Below are positions 53,890-64,000 of a stretch of DNA of 64,000 nucleotides, in pieces. Position 1 is the first letter of the stretch. Every line of letters begins with the position of its first letter. Source of the stretch: Micropterus salmoides (Eukaryota > Chordata > Actinopteri > Centrarchiformes > Centrarchidae); contig NW_024040040.1 in assembly GCF_014851395.1 (NCBI RefSeq), forward strand, positions 24,037,000 to 24,100,999. The letters run 5' to 3'. The position numbers and the translations under genes are program-made. A model generated the notes under the pieces. The model was not told where the DNA came from. It was given only the letters and a program-made list of their open reading frames with translations, and searched no databases.

Positions 53890-55105
53890 CTGCGTTTCGA
53901 CCCCGGAACTAGAAACCTTTGGAGGAACTCACTGCGTTCCCACCAGAGGGACCAGGGTCTAAATGTAGTTCTGGGGTCTTCATTTTAACCCCTAAAAAGA
54001 CCCCGCTCGGGGGGTAGTACTTTCCTAAAGTACCGGGTACTTTGGGGGGGGGGCGGGGCTTGCCTTGCAGTGAATTTCTGAATGGGCAAGTAGAGGCTAT
54101 TGGCTTTAACTGGAGAATGTCGGGTGTTTGTCTGCTACTGCTCCTCTCTTTTCCACCGTTGTTTGAAAACCAATAAATCACAACCAGCAGTCAAATAGCA
54201 CACACATATCTCACCACTGTCCGCCTGAGATCAATCCTCGACATTAAATGTAAATAGCAGCCTGCCTGGGTGTGTTTACAGCGAACAGCTGATGGAGTTA
54301 CTACTGGGTCCAGAGCTGTTGTTTAAGTTTTCATCAGTCAGTAAACTGTTGCAATTTTACTTTTGCGTCGTTTTATCTGTGCTGGAGTTATTTTAAGAAC
54401 TTGGTGGTTTTATCCAGTTTGTTATCTACACATGTCTCACGGATGTTCGCCTGAGATCGTATGTCGGCATTAAATTTATAGCTGGGAAACAGCAGCTAGC
54501 GTTCAGCAGTGTGTTTACAGCGAGCAGCTGATAGAGTTACGCCAAATACTGGGTCAGAAGTTGTTGTTTTGAGTTTTCATCAGTCAGGAAGTTTCTACAA
54601 GGAGACGAAGTCTGTCTCCTCTCCAAAACAAGCGGACCAGTTGATTACAGTAGGTAAAGCTTGTTAAACATCCCGTTCCTCCGACACAGGCGGACACAGA
54701 CATGTGCTGGCAGCTGATCTGCAGCTCTTGTTGGCTGGAAATGTTGTAATAACCTTCCAAACTGTCGCGATTTTATTTTTGTGCTGCTTTCTCTGTGCTG
54801 GAGTTATTTTAAGAACTTTATGGCTTTATCTAGTTAAATGCATAACGAACTTTATCGCGTCTCCTCATTATACTACAAATATACATTATACAAAAAAGCT
54901 GCTTTAATGGTCAAACTAAGCCTATAGTTTTTCATTATATTCCAGTCAAATTTGATGTTCATTTATAAATGTTGCTCATGGATAGTAGTTACAGTTAATG
55001 ATGCCTGTGCATCGCTGTGTACAGCCAGGCCTATAGTCTACGTCAGCTGGTTAATTTGCCTAATCGTCGCAGGTCTTTAGACCACGGTGGAAACGCACAC
55101 AACAG
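53890..55105. mobile_element. Non-autonomous DNA element with internal tandem repeats
   Basis: The left end GCTGCGTTTCGACCCCGGAA and right end GTCTTTAGACCACGGTGGAA then ACGCAC are imperfectly inverted (GCGTTTCCACC type), as in a common group of fish non-autonomous elements. No transposase. The inside holds repeated blocks about 225 bp apart. Superfamily not assigned. Confidence 0.5.
54213..54850 (+). repeat. Tandem blocks of about 225 bp, two plus partial third
   Basis: CGCCTGAGATCAATCCTCGA (54224) and CGCCTGAGATCGTATGTCGG (54449) start equivalent units; both continue ATTAAAT, GTGTTTACAGCGA, CAGCTGAT and GTTTTCATCAGTCAG. A third partial copy of the end (TGTGCTGGAGTTATTTTAAG) is at about 54795, the first being at about 54380. 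Confidence 0.75.
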
Positions 55106-56622
55106 TGGGCTGAAGGAACATTTTAGTTCCTTGAAAAGAGATCTGGGGACTTAATTTGGTCGAAAAGTGCCTTTTGTGTTTTCAAGAGGAACACACTTTC
55201 CGAGGTAAGGTTAGTCAAAAAAATGTCAACAAGGTAGTTGTTGTGGTACTGTGGTACTATTACCATCAAACATATATGTAATTTTTTTTTTTAATATAGT
55301 GATGTAACAAATCAATGCGTTTATTGTATAAATTACCAAAAATTGATGAAAATCGACGTTCTATCGTTTCTTTCTCTCATTTTCAAATTGCCAGCCTAGA
55401 ACTTCCGGGAACTATATGCGGTCTCCATGAATCATGCAATGAACAAGCATTTTGAACCTCCGCTGACGCAACTCTCACTCTCTAAAGTTAGCAACCAAAT
55501 AAGCAGGAAGCAGCTCACAGTCCTGGGCAGACAGATTAGCAGGGAGGATGTGATGATGAAGACACAGCTGACTTTATGCACATTATGCCTGTGTGTACTA
55601 GCTACTGACAGGTCACAGGGACCACTATTCTATTTCAATTCTATTATGTGTGTTTGACAAATGAGATTAAGCACTTACAAGGTTCAAACATAGTCACGTC
55701 CACCGATAAATACACACACACACACACCGAGCCAAGAGAAAAGTCAACAGACGACGAAAGTGAATGCACAGCCTGAATAGCAGTATGAGGCTTACACTAT
55801 CCAGATGATGTTTGTCTGTGGATCAATACACACCACGGCCCCCCTCCTAATCCTCCTGTGGCCGGCTCGCTGCCTGTGGGAGCCTGCTCTCATTTTAAAA
55901 CACACATAAAAGCTTCTATAGCCTACAGGTGAAGAACTGAACCTCCCCCACCAATGTGTTACACATATGCACACACTCACACTCTTCCTGTCATTTTGAG
56001 GTCGGATCAGTACTGATACCTGAATGAAAAAAATTTATGTCAACTCTGGTGTCAGTATATGTACACTGATTGGAATGTTTGAGTGCACAAGGCTGCAAAA
56101 TCAGCCTCGAGGGGGCCATTTGAATTTTACTGTGGAGAGCCCTACATGGGCCAAAATCTCCAGCAACCCAACTCCAGGCCTAGCCCCCGCCTAACCAATA
56201 GGAGCTGGCCCTATCATAGGCGTCAACCATGACTACCAGCGCCACCAACAATGCTCAACTATTAATACTGACACTATTATATTTCGTTTTAAAATGCAGA
56301 CCTTCTGCTAAGTTTCTGACCTCCTGTCCAGACTAAATTGGCAAATCCAAACACCTAAAACGGAGAAGGTTGAAAACGCTGCTGACCCTGTTTTGGTTTG
56401 AAACTCCCGAGTAGCGCATTAGTGTGGATGACTTTAAAAAAGCCTTCATGCAAAACAGAAACATGATGCTACTGCCAGAGTTTTAGTTTTGGTATTTTTA
56501 TAAAAACATTTTGTACTGTGCACATAACACTGATACGCTTGTACTGTGCATGTTGTCGTATTTGCTATGCAACGACTCTGTGCAACGAGTCTGTTTAAAA
56601 AAATAAATAAATAAAATCCCTT
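55106..56622. other. Intronic DNA, nothing recognised
   Basis: A short (AC)n run lies at about 55711-55727. No exon or transposon protein seen. Confidence 0.4.
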
Positions 56623-56663
56623 CAGTTTCAATAGGGACCTCTCACGGTTCGTACTCGGGCCCT
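56623..56663 (-). mobile_element. GGGCCC terminal unit, isolated
   Basis: One terminal unit (TCAATAGGGACCTCTCACGG ... CTCGGGCCCTAA) directly abuts the next element's TTAAAGCTGCAAGCAGCG. Confidence 0.7.
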
Positions 56664-57602
56664 AATTAAAGCTGCAAGCAGCGTTGGGGGGGCCCTCACA
56701 CGTGTAGCGCATCGCAGTGTGAGGCGGCCGCATTGCATATTCTGGAGCTCTGCCAGTGCGAATTTTATTGTGATTTTTGACGCCACGGAGACGCCCATTG
56801 ACGAATACTTGTGCATACTTTTAATAAATTAAAAATTGTGTAATTTGATAAATTGTGTTGTATGTGGTGCTCGCATCGTGTACTACTGAGACTTCATTGC
56901 CCTCTTCAGAGAAGACTCTGACTGCAACATGCATCTTTGTAAAGAGAGAAACAGACAGAAAAAGTCTCTAACTCTGCCTGTCAGCTCGCTCTGCTCCGTT
57001 AAAACTGAATTTACCATACAGAATTGAATACGAATGCACTCCAGATTTAGCTGCAGCTAGCTGATCGTGTGCTTCTCCCTATACCGCAGTTCTGTGTCCA
57101 TGCATGCAGCAAACTGAAAGCACTGTCTGTCAGAGCGTCTACATGAAAAGAGAAGGAAGACATGGCTGGTAGTGTCTTCAGAGTTGTTAAACACCTCAGC
57201 GCACTGAAGGAAGCCATCTGACTGTGTGAGGAGCAAGATCGTTGATGTCTGCAGGCAGGGTAGGCCTAGAGCTCTCCTGTCTGACTGGTCCACCAATAGC
57301 AGAGAAGATGACCCCTTGAGACACAGCCCCTCCTCATTTGCATAATGAGGCAGAAATGCATACAGAAATTTAAAAAGGACAGGCAGAAATAAATACCATG
57401 GGTGAAAATAAATAAGGTCAAAAATACAAAGGAAGAATAAAACAGACAAAAATATTAAAACACACACATAAATAAATACATTTAAAAAATTATAAATAAA
57501 TAAAGTTGAAGATTATAACGGAGAATAAATAAATAAGGTAATTATAACAAAGGTGAATAAGTAAAGGAACTAATTAAAATATATACATTTATGTCTCCTT
57601 GT
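56664..57602 (-). mobile_element. GGGCCC-end element, copy E (rearranged)
   Basis: It starts TTAAAGCTGCAAGCAGCG, loses most of the following body by about 56760 and jumps to the late internal segment (from 56832, equal to 33345 onward). At 57384-57405 it shows the uninterrupted sequence into which the Tc1 at 33900 was inserted in copy C2. It has no terminal GGGCCC units of its own. Confidence 0.7.
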
Positions 57603-57628
57603 ATAATTTAATTACTACCTACATTTAT

Positions 57629-60357
57629 TAGGGCCCAAGCACGACCGTGTGAGGTCCCTATTGAATTTGCTAAGATTATTATTATTAGGGCCCGAGCACG
57701 ACCGTGCGAGGTCCCTATTGAATTTGCTCGGAATTTATTTATTTATTTTTTTTTTTTTTCTGAAAAGTAGGCCCAACTGACATGGCCTAAACATACTCGA
57801 AAACTCACCAAAATTTGCAAACATGTCAGAACCGGTGAAAAATTTCGGATTCTACAAGTTTCGCACATGGGCGTGGCAAAATGACTCGCTAGCGCCACCT
57901 AGAAAATTGGAAAAAATTAGCCCCTCGTTCACGTTCAACCTACATGTACGAAATTTTCTGGGGACATGTATCGTATCAAGACGCACAAAAAAGCCTCAAG
58001 AACCCATAGCCTAAAGTAAACAGGAAGTCGGCCATTTTGAATTTTATGGCCATTTTTGGATGATTTACACACTTCGTACTTTAACGAACTCCTCCTAGGG
58101 ATTTAGTCCGACCGACCTCAAATTTCTGCTGTGCCTTCTAAAGGCATTGAAGATGAAAAGTTGTGCTATTTGCGAGTTTTCGTCAATGGGCGTGTCCGTG
58201 GCGTGGTGTCAAAGATCAGCTCTTCGCCATGACACGGAAGTTGTCGTAATTTCAGTGTACATGCTCACATCTGCACCAAACTGTACATGTAGGATGAGAG
58301 TCCCGCCCTGAACACATGTACATGCTGACATTCACCCACAGTCATAGCGCCACCTGCTGGCAACAGGAAGTGACATTTAACGAAGCAGCCCCCGCCGCAC
58401 GTTTCACCTACGTGCACAAATTTTCTGTGGTACGTGTATCTTGTCCAGACGCACAAAAAATTCTCTCGGAGCGATGCCCTAAAACCAACAGGAAGTCGGC
58501 CATTTTGAATTTTACGTCAAATTTTGGATGATTTACACACTTCGTACTTTAACGAACTCCTCCTAGGGATTTAGTCCGACCGACTTCAAATTTGTGCTGT
58601 GCCTTCTAAAGGCATTGAAGATGAAAAGTTGTGCTATTTGCGAGTTTTCGTCAATGGGTGTGTCCGTGGCGTGGCGTCAGAGATCAAGTCTTCGCCATGA
58701 CACAGGAAGTTGTTGTAACTTACGTGTACATGCTCACATCTGAACCAAACTTTACGTGCTTGACAAGGGGTCATCTTCTCTGCTATTGGTGGACCAGTCA
58801 GACAGGAGAGCTCCTACTCTGCCTGCAGACATCAACGATCTTGCCCCTCACACAGTCAGATGGCTTCCTTCAGTGCGCTGAGGTTTTAACAACTCTGAAG
58901 ACAATACTACCAGCAATGTCTTCCTTCTCTTTTCACGTAGACGCTCCGACAGACAGTGCTTTCAGTTTGCTGCATGCATGGACACAGAACTGCGGTATAG
59001 GGAGAAGCACACGGTCAGCTAGGTGCAGCTAAATCTGGAGTGCACTCGTATTCAATTCTGTATGGTAAATTCAGTTTTAACGGAGCAGAGCGAGCTGACA
59101 GGCAGAGTTAGAGACTTTTTCTGTCCGTTTCTCTCTTTACAAAGACGCATGTTGCAGTCAGAGTCTTCTCTGAGATGCGAGCACGACATACAACACAATT
59201 TATCAAATTACACAACGGATATACAGTATGAAAATAAGATTGATTGGATTATACTCACAGGAAGTATAAAACCTCTTACATGCGTCTATTAAAAGTAAAG
59301 TAACACAAAAATGCCAGGGAAATTACTTTACTTAGATTTAAGTACTGCAGTTGTACATTTGAAATACCTTCCTACCTTTCTGATAGGAAGCCTTCTTGAG
59401 GTGGTATAAAACATTTCTTCTTATATTCTGATTTGAGTTGTGGACAACTATGACCACATGAATTAAAAAAACATTTCACTGCCCAAGTCAGCTATAACAC
59501 AAGTCTTGTTCATCAGACTACATGCTGTACAGTATTTGTGGACAGATTTTGTCCCAGGATTTATTATGCATTTCTTCTTCTTCGTTGCATGATTTAGAAT
59601 AATAAGGTGAGAAATGGGTCTATTCTGAGTTCATCCTGCACTGCAGCAGCTAATAAAGTCCATTTAATCCCAAAAACGCTTTTCTTTTAGGCAGGCTGGA
59701 GCAGAAAACAACTCACCTTTCTCAAGTTGTACAGTAATGTCACATGTGTATGAAGGTGGATCAAACAAGCTAATCTTAAATGTCAAAGTAGAGAGGAGCC
59801 TAGTAGGCCTATTTATTTTCATTCATTACACAATATGAATGAGCTATGCAGACAGTTGTAAAGAAAGAACATCTTTTTCTTCTGTTCTCTACTTGTTATA
59901 GTTACACAGTATTAGGGGTGTGGGCTGTATTAAAAGTATCCACTGTTCTCCCATGCTCTAACACACAGTAACGATGAAATGTGTGCTGTTCTCACATTCT
60001 TCCTCTGTATGTACACATAAACAACAAGGCAGGGAAAAATAAAGGAATTTATTTTATTGTTTGGGTACATTATTGTTCAGTGTACATGCTCACATCTGAA
60101 ACAAACTTTACGTGCTTGATAACTCTCCCACCCCGCAGACATCTACACGTCAATACCGATTTATATTCATAGCGGCAAGTGCTATGTAGCTCCACATAGG
60201 GGCCACAGGAAGTGACATATAGCACCTTCATGCGGCGACATAACCGCGTAGCAAATTCACAGCCGCACCGGCAGAGCTCCAGAATGTGCAACTCGGCCGG
60301 CTCAGACGCGGACGCGCTTACAAGTGCGAGGGCCCGCCCAACGCTGCTTGCAGCTTT
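57629..60357 (+). mobile_element. GGGCCC-end element, copy F (long form, opposite orientation)
   Basis: Two terminal units (57629 and about 57686), family body with one 466-bp internal unit (about 58250-58730), then the internal segment in inverted orientation (58766-60085) and the 3' part ending CGCTGCTTGCAGCTTTAA. The AT-rich tract seen in C2 is missing at the junction near 58766. Perfect CTCF-type core motif (minus strand) at 58347-58360. Confidence 0.75.
58347..58360 (-). promoter_or_regulatory. CTCF-type core motif in copy F
   Basis: GCGCCACCTGCTGG, the reverse complement of the same 14-base consensus, in the single 466-bp unit of copy F; its orientation is opposite to the two near 63.4-63.9 kb. 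Confidence 0.55.
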
Positions 60358-61012
60358 AATTTACATTATTTTTTTGTGTATTTAATTGGATGCTTATTTA
60401 TTTATTGAGCATTTATTTATTTCTGTTATTATTTCTGACTGTGTCTGGATCGGTGACATAGCGGGGTGGGAGAGTTATCAAGCACGTAAAGGTTGTTTCA
60501 GATGTGAGCATGTACACTGAAGTTACGACAACTTCCGTGTCATGGCGAAGAGTTGATCTTTGACGCCACGCCACGGACACGCCCATTGACGAAAACTTGC
60601 AAATAGCACAACTTTTCATCTTCAATGCCTTTAGAAGGCACAGCACAAATTTGAGGTCGGTCGGACTAAATCCCTAGGAGGAGTTCGTTAAAGTACGAAG
60701 TGTGTAAATCATCCAAAAATGGCCGTAAAATTCAAAATGGCCGACTTCCTGTTGACTTTAGGCTATGGGTTCTTGAGGCTTTTTTGTGCGTCTTGATATG
60801 ATACATGTCCCCAGAAAATTTCGTACATGTAGGTTGAACGTGAACGAGGGGCTAATTTTTTCCAATTTTCTAGGTGGCGCTAGCGAGTCATTTTGCAACG
60901 CCCATGTGCGAAACTTGTAGAATACGAAATTTTTCACCGGTTCTGACATGTTTGCAAATTTTGGTGAGTTTTCGAGAATGTTTAGGCCATGTCAGTTGAG
61001 CCTACTTTGCAG

Positions 61013-61042
<30 letters not shown>
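60358..61042 (-). mobile_element. GGGCCC-end element, copy H (partial)
   Basis: It carries the AT-rich internal end (GATGCTTATTTATTTATTGA) and the family body down to GTTGAGCCTACTTTGCAG, then a 29-base A run (61013-61041). Terminal GGGCCC units are missing; the next copy begins immediately after the A run. Confidence 0.7.
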
Positions 61043-61044
<2 letters not shown>

Positions 61045-63438
61045 AAAGCTGCAAGCAGCGTTGGGCGGGCCCTCGCACTTGTAAGCGCGTCCGCGCGTGA
61101 GCCGGCCGAGTTGCACATTCTGGAGTTCTGCCGGTGCGGCTGTGAATTTCCTACGCGTTCCGACGCCGCATGAATGTACTATATGTCACTTCCTGTGTCC
61201 CCTATGTGGAGCTACATAGCACTTGCCGCTATGAATATAAATCGGTATTGACGTGTAGATGTCTGCGGGGTGGGAGAGTTATCAAGCACGTAAAGTTTGT
61301 TTCAGATGTGAACATGTACACTGAACAATAATGTACCCAAACAATAAATAAATTCCTTTTATATTTCCCTGCCTTGTTGTTTATGTGTACATACAGAGGA
61401 AGAATGTGAGAACAGCACACATTTCATCGTTACTGTGTGTTAGAGCATGGGAGAACAGTGGATACTTTTAATACAGCCCACACCCCTAATACTGTGTAAC
61501 TATAACAAGTAGAGAACAGAAGAAAAAGATGTTCTTTCTTTACAACTGTCTGCATAGCTTATTCATATGTGTAATGAATGAAAATAAATAGGCCTACTAG
61601 GCTCCTCTCACTTTGACATTTAAGATTAGCTTTTTGATCCACCTTCATACACATGTGACATTACTGTACAACTTGAGAAAGGTGAGTTGTTTTCTGCTCC
61701 AGCCTGCCTAAAAGAAAAGCGTTTTGGGGATTAAATGGACTTTATTAGCTGCTGCAGTGCAGGATGAACTCAGAATAGACCCATTTCTCACCTTATTATT
61801 CTAAATCATGCAACGAAGAAGAAGAATGCATAAGAATCCTGGGACAAAATCTGTCCACAAATACTGTACAGCATGTAGTCTGATGAACAAGACTTGTGTT
61901 ATAGCTGACTTGGGCAGTGAAATGTTTTTTTTTAATTCATGTGGTCATAGTTGTCCACAACTCAATCAGAATAAGAAGAAATGTTTTATACCACCTCAAG
62001 AAGGCTTCCTATCAGAAAGGTAGGAAGGTATTTCAAATGTACAACTGCAGTACTTAAATCTAAGTAAAGTAATTTCCCTGACATTTTGTGTTACTTTACT
62101 TTTAATAGACCATGTAAGAGGTTTTATACTTCCTGTGAGTATAATCCAATCAATCTTATTTTCATACTGTATATCCGTTGTGTAATTTGATAAATTGTGT
62201 TGTATGTCGTGCTCGCATCTCAGAGAAGACTCTGACTGCAACATGCGTCTTTGTAAAGAGAGAAACGACAGAAAAAGTCTCTAACTCTGCCTGTCAGCTC
62301 GCTCTGCTCCGTTAAAACTGAATTTACCATACAGAATTGAATACGAGTGCACTCCAGATTTAGCTGCAGCCAGCTGACCGTGTGCTTCTCCCTATACCGC
62401 AGTTCTGTGTCCATGCATGCAGCAAACTGAAAGCACTGTCTGTCGGAGCTCTACGTGAAAAGAGAAGGAAGACATTGCTGGTAGTATTGTCTTCAGAGTT
62501 TTAAACACCTCAGCGCACTGAAGGAAGCCATCTGACTGTGTGAGGGGCAAGATCGTTGATGTCTGCAGGCAGAGTAGGAGCTCTCCTGTCTGACTGGTCC
62601 ACCAATAGCAGAGAAGATGACCCCTTGAGACACAGCCCCTCCTCATTTGCATAATGAGGCAGAAATGCATACAAAAATTTAAAAGACAGGCAGAAATAAA
62701 TACCATGGGTGAAAATAAATAAGGTAAATAAATACAAAGGAAGAATAAAACAGACAAAAATATTAAAACACACACATAAATAAATACATTAAAAAAATTA
62801 GTAATAAATAAAGTTGAATAAACAAATAAGGTAATTATAACAAAGGTGAATAAGTAAAGGCACTAATTAAATATACATTTATGTCTCCTTGTATAATTTA
62901 ATTACTACCTACATTTATTTATTTACTTTTTTTTTGTGTATTTAATTGGATGCTTATTTATTTATTGAGCATTTATTTATTTCTGTATTTATTTCTGACT
63001 GTGTCAGGATCGGTCCTCCATAGGGGTGGGAGAGTTATCAAGCACGTAAAGTTTGGTTCAGATGTGAGCATGTACACTGAAGTTACAACAACTTCCTGTG
63101 TCATGGCGAAGACTTGATCTCTGACGCCACGCCACGGACACACCCATTGACGAAAACTCGCAAATAGCACAACTTTTCATCTTCAATGCCTTTAGAAGGC
63201 ACAGCACAAATTTGAAGTCGGTCGGACTAAATCCCTAGGAGGAGTTCGTTAAAGTACGAAGTGTGTAAATCATCCAAAATTTGACGTAAAATTCAAAATG
63301 GCCGACTTCCTGTTGATTTTAGGGCATCGCTCCAAGAGGCTTTTTGTGCGTCTGGACAAGATACACGTACCACAGAAAATTCGTGCACGTAGGTAAACGT
63401 GCGGCGGGGGCTGCTTCGTTAAAAGTCACTTCCTGTTG

Positions 63439-63452
63439 CCAGCAGGTGGCGC
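63439..63452 (+). promoter_or_regulatory. CTCF-type core motif, unit 1
   Basis: CCAGCAGGTGGCGC fits the vertebrate CTCF core consensus CCASYAGRKGGCRS at all 14 positions. Binding is not shown. Confidence 0.55.
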
Positions 63453-63903
63453 TATGACTGTCTGTGAATGTCAGCATGTACATGTGTTCAGGGCGGGACT
63501 CTCATCCTACATGTACAGTTTGGTCCAGATGTGAGCATGTACACTGAAGTTACGACAACTTCCGTGTCATGGCGAAGAGTTGATCTTTGACGCCACGCCA
63601 CGGACACGCCCATTGACGAAAACTTGCAAATAGCACAACTTTTCATCTTCAATGCCTTTAGAAGGCACAGCACAAATTTGAGGTCGGTCGGACTAAATCC
63701 CTAGGAGGAGTTCGTTAAAGTACGAAGTGTGTAAATCATCCAAAATTTGACGTAAAATTCAAAATGGCCGACTTCCTGTTGATTTAGGCATCGCTCCAAG
63801 AGGCTTTTTTGTGCGTCTGGACAAGATACACGTACCACAGAAAATTCGTGCACGTAGGTAAACGTGCGGCGGGGGCTGCTTCGTTAAAAGTCACTTCCTG
63901 TTG

Positions 63904-63917
63904 CCAGCAGGTGGCGC
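63904..63917 (+). promoter_or_regulatory. CTCF-type core motif, unit 2
   Basis: Same 14-base match in the next tandem unit, 465 bp on. Confidence 0.55.
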
Positions 63918-64000
63918 TATGACTGTGGGTGAATGTCAGCATGTACATGTGTTCAGGGCGGGACTCTCATCCTACATGTACAGTTTGGTCCAGATGTGAG

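Larger units (their letters stand above)
61043..64000 (-). mobile_element. GGGCCC-end element, copy I (long form, runs off the window)
   Basis: It starts TTAAAGCTGCAAGCAGCG and carries the full internal segment (61320-63020) followed by a body expanded by 466-bp tandem units (63054, 63521, 63986 start points). The far end with GGGCCC units is beyond position 64000. The Tc1 empty site is readable at about 62692-62705. Confidence 0.75.
63054..64000. repeat. 466-bp tandem repeat, two units and start of a third
   Basis: TGGT(T/C)CAGATGTGAGCATG recurs at 63054, 63521 and 63986 (spacing 467 and 465). Each complete unit includes the GAACTCCTCC block, a GACTTCCTGTTG block and a GCCAGCAGGTGGCGCTATGA block. 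Confidence 0.9.

Noticed and set aside
57823..58014. 63-codon frame seen in most GGGCCC-family bodies (also near 24298, 36909 and 60758)
   Set aside because: No known domain, and it overlaps a conserved non-coding block; probably a passenger of sequence conservation.
30139..64000. Upstream rsu1 exons
   Set aside because: I looked for the N-terminal coding sequence (for example the LNFFNNQIEELP region) on the minus strand and did not find it; it is probably beyond the window.

Overview
The window looks like a piece of a teleost fish genome. The evidence is a vertebrate rsu1 gene with split LRR exons, plus a dense fish-type transposon load: L2 with an SGNH-type ORF1, L1-like and Rex1/CR1-like LINEs, Tc1/mariner, hAT-like, DIRS, BEL/Pao and solo LTRs, along with many CA/GT microsatellites. 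There is no bacterial or viral gene organisation, no rRNA, no functional tRNA and no CRISPR array.

Host gene: four exons of rsu1 (Ras suppressor protein 1, a leucine-rich-repeat partner of the PINCH/ILK adhesion complex) lie on the minus strand at 30020-30138, 26982-27064, 26010-26124 and 20753-20882. Their splice phases fit together and they cover roughly residues 95-243 of the protein. The exons for the N-terminus (expected above 30138) and the last exon (expected below 20753) were not found, so nearly all of the window is probably rsu1 intron filled with repeats.

Layout: 1-20.7 kb (downstream intron) holds a Rex1/CR1-like LINE relic (2.4-3.7 kb), a hAT-like element with target duplication (4.0-4.8 kb), a TIR element (5.8-6.5 kb), an internally deleted L1-like element with an 18-bp target duplication (7.9-10.1 kb), L2 pieces and a near full-length decayed L2 (10.4-10.7 and 13.0-17.7 kb), a solo LTR (18.0-18.8 kb), a tRNA-like SINE head (19.0 kb) and one copy of a repeat I call the GGGCCC-end element. 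20.7-30.1 kb holds the exons, a LINE nested in a Tc1-type element, and a 2.2-kb unit with long TATA-bearing inverted arms. 31.6-37.4 kb is a composite GGGCCC-end element carrying a Tc1 insertion that itself carries a solo LTR. 38-41 kb holds hAT-like elements and an L2 fragment. 41.7-46.2 kb is a decayed DIRS retrotransposon (minus strand). 49.3-52.7 kb holds a THAP-like scrap and a BEL/Pao relic. 53.9-55.1 kb is a non-autonomous element with internal tandem repeats. 56.6-64.0 kb is a cluster of GGGCCC-end elements in both orientations.

Most interesting: the GGGCCC-end family is modular, with variable 55-bp terminal tandems, 466-bp internal tandems each carrying a perfect CTCF-type core motif, and large inverted copies. 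Also notable are the AC tracts just inside three of the four visible rsu1 5' splice sites, with a GU tract at the one long-repeat acceptor. No alignment or database search was run; repeat family names rest on recognised protein motifs and termini.
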